Under the pieces are notes generated by a model. That model was not told the DNA's origin and did not search any database. It was given only the letters and a program-made list of their open reading frames with translations. A stretch of DNA of 55,795 bases from an uncultured Bacteroidia bacterium (GTDB taxonomy: Bacteria; Bacteroidota; Bacteroidia; Bacteroidales; Prolixibacteraceae): NCBI GenBank assembly GCA_903907075.1, contig CAIVMQ010000119.1, positions 1-55,795 on the forward strand. Direction: 5' to 3'. Within the stretch, counting starts at the first letter, position 1; each line of letters begins with the position of its first letter. Shown here one piece after another: positions 27,601 through 35,231 of this stretch. The translations under genes and the position numbers were made by a program.

Positions 27601-28529
27601 TATTTTACGGGATTCCCATCGTAAAATTTCTTGATAAAATAGAGCGGTCTGTCTTGTGATTCTTTATAAATTCGATAAACGTATTCCCCTACCACTCCTA
27701 GCGAAACAAGTTGAATTGACCCAAGAAAATAGATGCTTAATAATGTTGAAGGCCATCCAATTAAGGCAAATCCTAAAATTTTGGCGATCAATACATAGAT
27801 GCCGGCACACATAAATACGAAAGTTCCGATTAGTCCGAGTGTAAGGCACATGCGGATAGGGAATTTTGAAAATGAAAATATGGCATCAGCAGCAAGCACA
27901 AAGAGTTTGGCGAGGCTCATTTTAGGCTCACCCTCCCTTCTTTCTTCTCTTACAAATTCTACCGATCCTTGTTTAAAGCCTATCGATGATCTGAGTCCTG
28001 GCAGATATCTTACTTTTTCTTTCATTGTAAGCAAGGCATCAAGTGCATCGCGTGTCATAAGAGAAAAATTTCCAGTATTCTCCATATTCTTAATCTCGGC
28101 GATATTTCTAAATACCAGGTGAAAAAGGTAGGTGTAAAATTTCCGACGTGATTTTCCTTTTCTACCAATTCGTTTAGCGCTAATGATATCGAAATTTTCT
28201 TGGGTGATTTTTCGATACATCTTTTCAAATAGCTCAGGAGGATCCTGTAGATCACCATCCATCATGCCCACGATATCGCCCGCGGCATGTTCTAAACCGG
28301 CAGTAAATGCGGCCTGATGACCAAAGTTTTTTGAGAGTGACACTATTTTTAGTGTCGGATATTTCGTCTGGTACTTTAGCAGATATTCCAAACTTCGGTC
28401 TTCGCTGCCATCATCAACAAAGATTAGCTCAAAATCAGATGTGAAGGCTTCAAGGGATGAGATAGTACGTTGAACCAGATCATCTATTAAGCCTTCTTCA
28501 TTGAATATAGGGATAACGATTGAGAGCAT
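27600..28529 (-). CDS. GT2 polyprenyl-phosphate glycosyltransferase (DPM1/GtrB-like)
   Basis: A 309-aa protein with a GT-A domain (SIVIPIFNEEGLIDDLVQRT; metal motif MMDGDLQDPP; RRKFYTYLFH) and two C-terminal membrane helices (about residues 230-290). It transfers a sugar from a nucleotide donor to undecaprenyl phosphate on the cytoplasmic face. The next gene is a GT-C transferase that would use the lipid-linked sugar on the outer face. The ATG is preceded by a -7-like box, so the pair may have its own promoter inside the run. Confidence 0.88.
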   Translation of the reverse strand: MLSIVIPIFNEEGLIDDLVQRTISSLEAFTSDFELIFVDDGSEDRSLEYLLKYQTKYPTLKIVSLSKNFGHQAAFTAGLEHAAGDIVGMMDGDLQDPPELFEKMYRKITQENFDIISAKRIGRKGKSRRKFYTYLFHLVFRNIAEIKNMENTGNFSLMTRDALDALLTMKEKVRYLPGLRSSIGFKQGSVEFVREERREGEPKMSLAKLFVLAADAIFSFSKFPIRMCLTLGLIGTFVFMCAGIYVLIAKILGFALIGWPSTLLSIYFLGSIQLVSLGVVGEYVYRIYKESQDRPLYFIKKFYDGNPVK

Positions 28530-28567
28530 ATTTTGGAAGATTACGGAATGTATAAACTTATTACCTA

Positions 28568-28575
28568 CAAATTTA
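28568..28575 (-). promoter_or_regulatory. candidate -7 box for the GT2/GT-C pair
   Basis: Minus-strand TAAATTTG matches TAnnTTTG 38 bp before the GT2 ATG. There is no clear -33 element, so this is only suggestive that the glycosyltransferases are transcribed separately from the oxidoreductase genes. Confidence 0.35.
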
Positions 28576-28601
28576 AAATAAATCAGTTAATCCTATCTCT
28601 T

Positions 28602-29720
28602 CTATTTATTGTATAGTTGATCATACTGTTTAATGATGTTCAGATGTTTTTCGTTTAGGGCATTGGCATGAAAGAAGCATATTCCTTTTGCACCATTGTC
28701 GTGTGCCTGCTTTATGGCTTCCTCAAAATCGGCCATATTTTCGCCATAATCGTCGGTAGCCACACCGGTAAAGAGGATGGCACCTGGTTTAATATCTCTT
28801 ACCCCCTCTTTGGTTGCAAATCCTACCCAGTTTACATTTCCCTGATGGTCTTTTTTATAGGCCATAGGAAAAAATAGGTCAAGGCTCCAATGGCTCCAAT
28901 CTTGTCTAACATATTCCCGAGCGAGCTCAGGGAAAGGGAACACTGCAGCAGAGGCTTGTGTGCCCTCTTGATGGCAGATTTGAATACACTCTTCAACGAG
29001 TGAGGTTATTGCATTCATCCGGAATTGTTTCCAGGCTGGATTCTCCTCTTTATCAGGTAAATCCATTGGATCGACACCGAATTTCTCTTTAAATTCTTTT
29101 CTTGCAAGGGGATGGTAATCGAAGTCAAATTCCGGAAGCAGTCTGTCCTGCATCAGCGGTTTTCCGTTTAGTTTATATTTTTTCTGCAAGTCGGCACCTA
29201 AAACGACATCTACGTATCTGATATAGTCGAAATGTACCGAGGCAAGACCCTTGATTTTGGCAAGTTCGCGAACCCCTTTTTTTACGTATTCCCGAGCTCC
29301 GGGTGAGAATGGACTAAGAAAACTATAGTAATCAACGTAAGGATGATAATCTCTGCAGCTCTGACCTAAGGCGTTTACAGAGTACCAATCGGGATGATCT
29401 CTGCACTCTTGGGCACCGCCTACGTTCATCATCCAATGCCAGGCATGTACTCTAATTCCATATTTATTACCTATCCGGATTAACTCTTTTAGCTGTTCAG
29501 CATCTCCTCCCGGAAGAATATCAGTGATTCCTGCATTCGCTAATTTAGCCATCCAAAGGGTTTTTAGATCTTCAGTTGCATTACCCGGATCACCCCAGGT
29601 AGCAAAATAGAATTTTTTTGCCGTATAGCTCTTGTCAATGGTTGTTTCAGGATTTGAAGCAAGGAGTTGAAAGGACTCAAATGATGCAAGAAATAAAATA
29701 ATTAGGGATAGGTTTTTCAT
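28602..29720 (-). CDS. exported GH10-like (GHL10/DUF187-type) glycosidase
   Basis: A 372-aa exported protein: signal peptide MKNLSLIILFLASFESFQLLA, then a TIM-barrel-like domain with YFATWGDPGN, GIRVHAWHWMMNVG, the strand motif VHFDYIRY (the HxDYIRY signature of the GHL10/DUF187 group), ASAAVFPFPELAREYVRQDW and FFPMAYKKDHQG. Family members are thought to cleave glycosidic bonds; the substrate is unknown. An in-frame TTG at 29747 would add nine residues ahead of the signal peptide, so the ATG is preferred. It lies directly after a Gfo/Idh gene (28 bp). Confidence 0.75.
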   Translation of the reverse strand: MKNLSLIILFLASFESFQLLASNPETTIDKSYTAKKFYFATWGDPGNATEDLKTLWMAKLANAGITDILPGGDAEQLKELIRIGNKYGIRVHAWHWMMNVGGAQECRDHPDWYSVNALGQSCRDYHPYVDYYSFLSPFSPGAREYVKKGVRELAKIKGLASVHFDYIRYVDVVLGADLQKKYKLNGKPLMQDRLLPEFDFDYHPLARKEFKEKFGVDPMDLPDKEENPAWKQFRMNAITSLVEECIQICHQEGTQASAAVFPFPELAREYVRQDWSHWSLDLFFPMAYKKDHQGNVNWVGFATKEGVRDIKPGAILFTGVATDDYGENMADFEEAIKQAHDNGAKGICFFHANALNEKHLNIIKQYDQLYNK

Positions 29721-29748
29721 ATCAATTCGGAGAATGTAATTAGACAAA

Positions 29749-31119
29749 TTATACTAAATGCTCTTTGTAAATTGATGCCCAGGGCTCTCTCATGGTTCTG
29801 TGAAGCATAGTATTGGCAATGTCATTATTGATAAATTGTTCAGTTGTTGGATTCCAATCAAGGTCGGTTTGCAGTTTCATGGCGATATTTCCCAGATGTG
29901 ACATTGTAATTGACCGATGACCGATCTCAGCGGGGGCGATAGTTTCTTTACGAGAGAGGACACAGTCAATAAAATTACGGTGGTGGTCATCACTTTTATA
30001 GAGGTGAATCTCTGATGGTGAGATTACTGATTCTTTGAGACTTTCAGGAAATACTTGATGGTTTCCGCGGTTGGCGCGAGCCCATCCTTCTGTTCCGCGG
30101 AAGGTTACTCCACCGGCTAATTGATCTGATATGATTAGTTTTACTCCATTCGCGTAGAGGCATTCAAAATAATACGCTGTTGCAGTATTCCAGATTGGGT
30201 GGACGGCCCATTGTGCTTTGGCGTTTTGAATTTTTACGGGACCGGTATGTTCTGTATCCATTCCCCATTGGGCGATGTCCGGGTGATGGCCGCCCCAGTC
30301 AGTAACCTGTCCTCCTGAATAGTCGAGTATCCAGCGAAAGTTAACGTGAGTTCTTGCAGGTGAATATGGGGCATCGGGTGCCGGTCCGAGCCAGGTATTG
30401 TAGTCGAATCCTTCAGGGACAGGTATTGAATTGGTAAGGCTACCCGTTTTGCCGTAATCGGGTGTTCCCGAAGGAAGGCCACATTCTACAGTAAGCAGTT
30501 TCCCTATTCTGCCGTTGCGCACTAATTCGCATACGCGTCGGAAATTTTCGTCAGAACGTTGTTGGCTTCCGGTTTGAAAAATTACGCCATATTTCTTCAC
30601 CGCATTGGCCATCGCCCTCCCTTCAGGGATAGTTAATGCGAGCGGTTTTTGGCAGTAAATATCTTTTCCTGCTTTAGCGGCCATTAGCACGGGTATTGAG
30701 TGCCAATGATCCGGAAGGACTACTTCGACAGCATCAACATCTTTTCGGGCAATGACCTCTCTAAAGTCTTCAAATCCTTCACATCCTGAATATTTCTTAC
30801 CCGTGAGCTGAGAATAATAGCTATTTACCAGATTTATTCCAATCTCCCTTCCTCCAACTCTCCCATCCCAATAGCCTGTGCTTTGTTTGTTGACGTCACA
30901 AATGCCGGTTATTTGAATTCGTTTATCGGTTATAAAGTCGTTAATGTCATTCATGGCTTGGTTACCTGAGCCGATAAACATTAGATTAATTCTGTCGGAA
31001 GGGGGTGTATGTCCGTTTCTGCCACGGGCACATGCTGAGATGATGGTTGGAACTGCAATTGCTGCACCCACAATGGCAGAGGAGCGTTGCATAAAATCGC
31101 GGCGGGTAAGTTTAGTCAT
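29749..31119 (-). CDS. Tat-exported Gfo/Idh/MocA-family oxidoreductase (1)
   Basis: A 456-aa protein with a twin-arginine signal (TRRDFMQRSS) ending in a lipobox-like IISAC, a Rossmann domain (NLMFIGSGNQAMNDI), and the C-terminal Gfo/Idh domain with FRWILDYSGGQVTDWGGHHPDIAQWGM. The usual EKP motif reads QKP (YCQKPLALT); the lysine is kept. Members oxidise or reduce sugar derivatives with tightly bound NAD(P); Tat export implies folding with cofactor in the cytoplasm. It follows the ThuA gene across a 162-bp gap containing a nested palindrome. Confidence 0.88.
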   Translation of the reverse strand: MTKLTRRDFMQRSSAIVGAAIAVPTIISACARGRNGHTPPSDRINLMFIGSGNQAMNDINDFITDKRIQITGICDVNKQSTGYWDGRVGGREIGINLVNSYYSQLTGKKYSGCEGFEDFREVIARKDVDAVEVVLPDHWHSIPVLMAAKAGKDIYCQKPLALTIPEGRAMANAVKKYGVIFQTGSQQRSDENFRRVCELVRNGRIGKLLTVECGLPSGTPDYGKTGSLTNSIPVPEGFDYNTWLGPAPDAPYSPARTHVNFRWILDYSGGQVTDWGGHHPDIAQWGMDTEHTGPVKIQNAKAQWAVHPIWNTATAYYFECLYANGVKLIISDQLAGGVTFRGTEGWARANRGNHQVFPESLKESVISPSEIHLYKSDDHHRNFIDCVLSRKETIAPAEIGHRSITMSHLGNIAMKLQTDLDWNPTTEQFINNDIANTMLHRTMREPWASIYKEHLV

Positions 31120-31148
31120 TGAGTTAGTTGTTTATCCATAAAAAAGAA

Positions 31149-31260
31149 TGGCGGAGTTAATTAGCATGTTATATAGAGGTTAAAATTTGCACCTCATGGG
31201 TCTTCTCAAGGGAGTTGCAAATTTTAAAATATTCATATTTAACACTAGTTAACTCCGCCA
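31149..31260. repeat. 112-bp nested palindrome between thuA and Gfo/Idh genes
   Basis: Outer arms TGGCGGAGTTAA (31149-31160) and TTAACTCCGCCA (31249-31260) are perfect complements and extend inward with one wobble. Inner arms TTAAAATTTGCA (31180-31191) and TGCAAATTTTAA (31216-31227) are also perfect. On the minus strand the structure is followed by TTTTTT (31145-31140), 20 nt before the next start codon. It could be an intra-operon attenuator, an mRNA-stabilising hairpin or a MITE-like element; possible AAT duplications flank the GGCGG...CCGCC ends. Confidence 0.75.
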
Positions 31261-31281
31261 ATGCGGCGTAATTTTGAAGGA

Positions 31282-32499
31282 CTATTTTGTAGGTTGAAGA
31301 CGAGCCAGAGCATATTCAGCAGCGTCTTTCAACGATTCAGATTTCGCCAATTCGTGGATTATAGGGATACTTAATTCAGATCCCATCCAGCTAATTTCGC
31401 GAAGGAGTAATCTCTTCCCGTCGTCTGTAGCTTCTTTGCTTTCAAGCACTTTAATCAGCTGTTTTTCGAACTGCTGGAATTCAGCGGCAGTTTTTGCTTC
31501 GTGACGAATGCGGCTCTGCAAATCAGTGAAATACTTCGTGCTTTTGGAGATATCATACTGAGCAATTTTTGCAAGATCTTCTTGAAGAGTAAGTTCTTTA
31601 AAGTCAGGTCTGTATGATGATCCTGCGGCTGTTGGAAAATCGTACGGTATTTTTTGAGTAACATTTCCGGTTGCTGCCCATTCAGCTCCACGCTGGAATG
31701 TTGTAATAAATCCTACGCATTGCAATGCCGGGCCGCCGTCTTCATCGGGGTGCCCTAATGTTGAGTGAAAAATTCGCCCTTTGCCATAACTGATTGTCAT
31801 CAATATGGGTTCATCCCGGCCTGTTCCGTTTTGTGCGGTATCTGAGTAGGCAGATGCGATAATTTCCATGTTTTTGCCAGGTCCACGCAATTGAGCATAT
31901 AGTTCATCGGTACCATGAACCCAACGTTGAGGAAGTCCTTTGGTTATCGGATGCTCTGTATTGCGGTTTCTAATTTCAAATTCATGTCTTTTGCCATGAT
32001 TTCCGCCTCTTCCAGCAGAGGAGTCAGTGATCAAGGAATCATGTTTGAAATAAATATAGGGGCCGTCTTTTTCGGTACGGTCACCCCAACCGCCTAATCC
32101 TATCATTTCGTTGTATTCTTTCCATTCAGGGAAAGAATTATCACCTGCGTGATAGGAAACTACACCACCGCCATTCTTAACATATTCAACAAAGGCACTT
32201 TTGGTTTTTTCGGACCATGATTCTCCATTATAGTCAATGACGATTACATTATATTTTGAAAAGTCGGGATTAAAGGAATTCATATCACCCCCTTTTTCCG
32301 GTGATTTAGCGATGTCGGCAGTAAATAAGCCTGTTTGCTCAAGCAGCTGTTGCAGAATTGGAGAACTGGATTTCCAGTAATGATTATTTTGCCCTGTGAC
32401 AATTAACGCTTTGTAGCTTGTACTTTTTTTCGGCTGACAAGCGTTAAAAACGGTTAGTAATCCGGCAAAAACCAATAAAATAAGATATATTTTCTTCAT
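31282..32499 (-). CDS. ThuA-like lipoprotein
   Basis: A 405-aa lipoprotein (signal ends VFNAC) with a ThuA domain of the class I glutamine-amidotransferase-like fold: ALIVTGQNNHYWKSSSPIL, NVIVIDYNGESW, GGGVVSYHAGDNSFPEWKEYNEM, and HPITKGLP, then a C-terminal helical region of about 120 residues. ThuA is associated with Gfo/Idh-type ThuB in trehalose and sucrose utilisation through 3-keto sugars; the exact reaction is not settled. It lies between two Gfo/Idh genes, starting 12 bp after the upstream one. Confidence 0.87.
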   Translation of the reverse strand: MKKIYLILLVFAGLLTVFNACQPKKSTSYKALIVTGQNNHYWKSSSPILQQLLEQTGLFTADIAKSPEKGGDMNSFNPDFSKYNVIVIDYNGESWSEKTKSAFVEYVKNGGGVVSYHAGDNSFPEWKEYNEMIGLGGWGDRTEKDGPYIYFKHDSLITDSSAGRGGNHGKRHEFEIRNRNTEHPITKGLPQRWVHGTDELYAQLRGPGKNMEIIASAYSDTAQNGTGRDEPILMTISYGKGRIFHSTLGHPDEDGGPALQCVGFITTFQRGAEWAATGNVTQKIPYDFPTAAGSSYRPDFKELTLQEDLAKIAQYDISKSTKYFTDLQSRIRHEAKTAAEFQQFEKQLIKVLESKEATDDGKRLLLREISWMGSELSIPIIHELAKSESLKDAAEYALARLQPTK

Positions 32500-32511
32500 T
32501 TGATTTTCAGA

Positions 32512-33822
32512 TTAAATTGTGGGTAAGCTCCAAGGTTGGCGATAAGGTCGGCTTAGTAGACGACTAGCTACGGGATTTCCAATGATCACCTCTTTTTCTG
32601 GATCCCATTGTATTTTCTGTCCGGTTGTCATCGCTATTTCTCCAAGTAAGGCAACAGATATTGCGCGGTAGGCGACCTGAATAGGTGCTATGGCTTGTTT
32701 GCGTGAACGGACACAATCAATGAAGTTCTGCCAGTGGTCATCACTTTTGTAAATCTGTATTTCGTTAGGTCCAATTACCTCTTGAAGTATCTTAGGATCA
32801 GAGGCTTCAATTCTTCCTCTATCAACATTAATCCATCCTTTTTCACCGTACCACGTAGCACCACCTCCGTGAACTAGGCGGGCACTATTGGCGACTCTCA
32901 TTTCTATTCCATTTGCATATTTACAAAGGAAGTCGTATTCAACCGGAACATTATAGATCCCTTCTGTTGGATAAACACCTTCTCCTGAGATCTCTATAGG
33001 ACCGGTATGTTCCAAGTCAGCGCCCCAATTTGCGATATCAATATGGTGCCCTGCCCAGTCTGTAAGTTGCCCGCCTGAGTAATCGAGCATCCAGCGCCAG
33101 TTCCAATGGCTTACACCCCGATAAGGGACTTTAAGCGCAGGTCCGAGCCACATGTCCCAGTTTAGTTCAGCGGGGACTTCTTTGATTGGAGGGGTACCAA
33201 TTCCCCTACCTCCATTAGGTAATCCAACTTCAATCGTTTTAATTTTTCCGATTCGTCCATTTCTAACTAATTCAACTGCATGGTGGAAATTCGATTGTGA
33301 TCTTTGCCAACTTCCAGTTTGCCAGATGATATTGTTTTTCTCAACAGCATTTACGATCGTCTGACCATCTTTTATGGTGCGGCAGATAGGTTTTTCGCCA
33401 TAGACATCTAATTTCTTATTTGCTGCTGCACTATAAATAAGTCCATGCCAGTGATCCGGCAAGGCGATCGATACGGCATCCAATTTCTCTTTCTCTAAAA
33501 ACTCACGATAATCGCCATAAATGCGGCAATCGTTACTTTTGTTTTCCGCGTCAATAATCCCTTTTGCATTGGCGGCATTTTTTGCATCGACATCACAAAC
33601 AGCAACAAATTGGACCTGATGTTTATGTTCCAAAAAAGTTCTCATGTTACTTGTACCCTGAGATCCTAGTCCGATACCCCCCATTACAATTCTGTCGCTG
33701 GGTGGAAGTTTACCCCCCATTCCCAATGCAGTTGAAGGTATTATCTGGGGGAGGATCAATGCACCTGTAGCAACAGTTGCTGATCGTTTCAGAAAATCTC
33801 TTCGGGTAGATTTGTCTAACAT
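32512..33822 (-). CDS. Tat-exported Gfo/Idh/MocA-family oxidoreductase (2)
   Basis: A 436-aa protein with the Tat signal STRRDFLKRSATVATGALIL and no lipobox cysteine, so probably soluble in the periplasm. The Rossmann motif is GGIGLGSQGTSNM, the EKP motif is canonical (YGEKPICRT), and the C-terminal domain has WRWMLDYSGGQLTDWAGHHIDIANWGAD. It is clearly related to oxidoreductase 1 (same spacing of motifs and the same terminal SRPYRQPW-like tail), suggesting duplication. Neighbours are ThuA downstream and a third Gfo/Idh upstream. Confidence 0.9.
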   Translation of the reverse strand: MLDKSTRRDFLKRSATVATGALILPQIIPSTALGMGGKLPPSDRIVMGGIGLGSQGTSNMRTFLEHKHQVQFVAVCDVDAKNAANAKGIIDAENKSNDCRIYGDYREFLEKEKLDAVSIALPDHWHGLIYSAAANKKLDVYGEKPICRTIKDGQTIVNAVEKNNIIWQTGSWQRSQSNFHHAVELVRNGRIGKIKTIEVGLPNGGRGIGTPPIKEVPAELNWDMWLGPALKVPYRGVSHWNWRWMLDYSGGQLTDWAGHHIDIANWGADLEHTGPIEISGEGVYPTEGIYNVPVEYDFLCKYANGIEMRVANSARLVHGGGATWYGEKGWINVDRGRIEASDPKILQEVIGPNEIQIYKSDDHWQNFIDCVRSRKQAIAPIQVAYRAISVALLGEIAMTTGQKIQWDPEKEVIIGNPVASRLLSRPYRQPWSLPTI

Positions 33823-33858
33823 TTTGGTAAATTTTAGTGATTAGTAAGTATGTAATTT

Positions 33859-35208
33859 TTAAACATGTGCATCGGTTCCCGGGATGGGTGTTTGGAAGAC
33901 CATATCAACGGGTCCAAATTCTATTTTTTTAGGTCCCAGGTCCATATCCGATTTCATGATTGCATCCCAGGTGATTAGCTGACCGGTATATGCTGCTGTG
34001 CGTCCCATGATTGCAGTAAGGGTAGAAATGGCTGTTCTTTCTGCTTCATTCACATAATTTCCTGTTCTAATTGCATAAACAAGGTGCATGTGTTCTTGAA
34101 CATAAGGGGAGATTTTTAAGGTATTCATGGTATTTCCGTTTTCGTCTTTTGGGTATTCAAACTTCCATTTCACACTCCCATCAAGATTCCATATTGTATT
34201 CATACAGTTGGTATACCCTTCTGTTCCATTAATTATTTCTCCGGTTCCATTGGCACAGCTATCTAACTCACGACACATACTATGAGAACTTACCCCATTA
34301 CCGTAGTCGTAATCAATGCTGAAAAAGTCGTACTGATCTCCGGTTACCCTGCGAGCACGTCCGCCGTAGCCAATTGCTTTTTCGGGATGCTTACCCACAA
34401 ACCAGTTTATAACATCAATATTATGTACATGTGTATCGAGAATATGGTCGCCACAGAGCCAACAGAAGTTATTCCAGTTTCTAATCATATACTCCATGTC
34501 ATTCCATCCCTCTTCACGGGTTCTAAACCAAACATGCTCCTGATTCCAGAATGCTTTTGCCGATACTATTTTACCAATTGCCCCATTTGCAACCTGTTTA
34601 TAGGTTTCGATATAATCTTCCTGGTGACGTCGTTGTGTCCCTGTTACCACACAAAGTCCAAGAGCTTCAGCTTTTTTTGCCGTGGCAATCATCATGCGTG
34701 CACCAACAGGATCAACGCATACCGGTTTTTCGATAAAACAATGTTTCTTATTTAAGACCGCTTCAAGGAAATGCTCAGGACGAAATTGCGGTGGTGTAGC
34801 CAGAATCACCACATCAATATCTGGCATAGCCATTAGCTTTTTGTAGGCATCAAATCCGACAAAGCAATTTTCGGCTGGGATAGGAAGATCAAATGAGGCA
34901 AATCTTTTACGGCAATTGTCTATTTTATCCTGAAAAACATCAGCGAGGGCAATGATTTCCAAATCAGGACCGGCGCTGATAAAATTAATTGCTGCTCCGG
35001 TACCGCGGTTTCCTACCCCAACAAGGCCGGCACGGAGCTTTCTCCCTTTCGGGGCGCCTTTGAGGATCGGGGGTAGTCCTAAAGCGACATGGTCTAATTT
35101 CTTTGAGCATGACGATAGAACAGCACTTGCGCCGGCAACACCTATTCCTGCCAAGACACTCGCTCCGAGGAATTTTCGTCTGTTGATATTTTTTGAATTG
35201 TTTTCCAT
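33859..35208 (-). CDS. Tat-exported Gfo/Idh-family oxidoreductase (3), possibly GH109-like
   Basis: A 449-aa protein with the Tat signal NINRRKFLGASVLAGIG and lipobox VLSSC. Motifs: GLVGVGNRGTGAAINF, CFIEKPVCVDPVG and GDHILDTHVHNIDVINWFVGKHP, which differs from the GGHH...DI core of the other two, so its substrate probably differs. Exported Gfo/Idh proteins of this shape include oxidoreductases and NAD-dependent GH109 glycosidases, which use a transient 3-keto intermediate; sequence alone does not decide. It starts 23 bp after the cytochrome-SUMF1 gene ends. Confidence 0.87.
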   Translation of the reverse strand: MENNSKNINRRKFLGASVLAGIGVAGASAVLSSCSKKLDHVALGLPPILKGAPKGRKLRAGLVGVGNRGTGAAINFISAGPDLEIIALADVFQDKIDNCRKRFASFDLPIPAENCFVGFDAYKKLMAMPDIDVVILATPPQFRPEHFLEAVLNKKHCFIEKPVCVDPVGARMMIATAKKAEALGLCVVTGTQRRHQEDYIETYKQVANGAIGKIVSAKAFWNQEHVWFRTREEGWNDMEYMIRNWNNFCWLCGDHILDTHVHNIDVINWFVGKHPEKAIGYGGRARRVTGDQYDFFSIDYDYGNGVSSHSMCRELDSCANGTGEIINGTEGYTNCMNTIWNLDGSVKWKFEYPKDENGNTMNTLKISPYVQEHMHLVYAIRTGNYVNEAERTAISTLTAIMGRTAAYTGQLITWDAIMKSDMDLGPKKIEFGPVDMVFQTPIPGTDAHV

Positions 35209-35231
35209 TCCAGTATACTATTTTTATTCTT

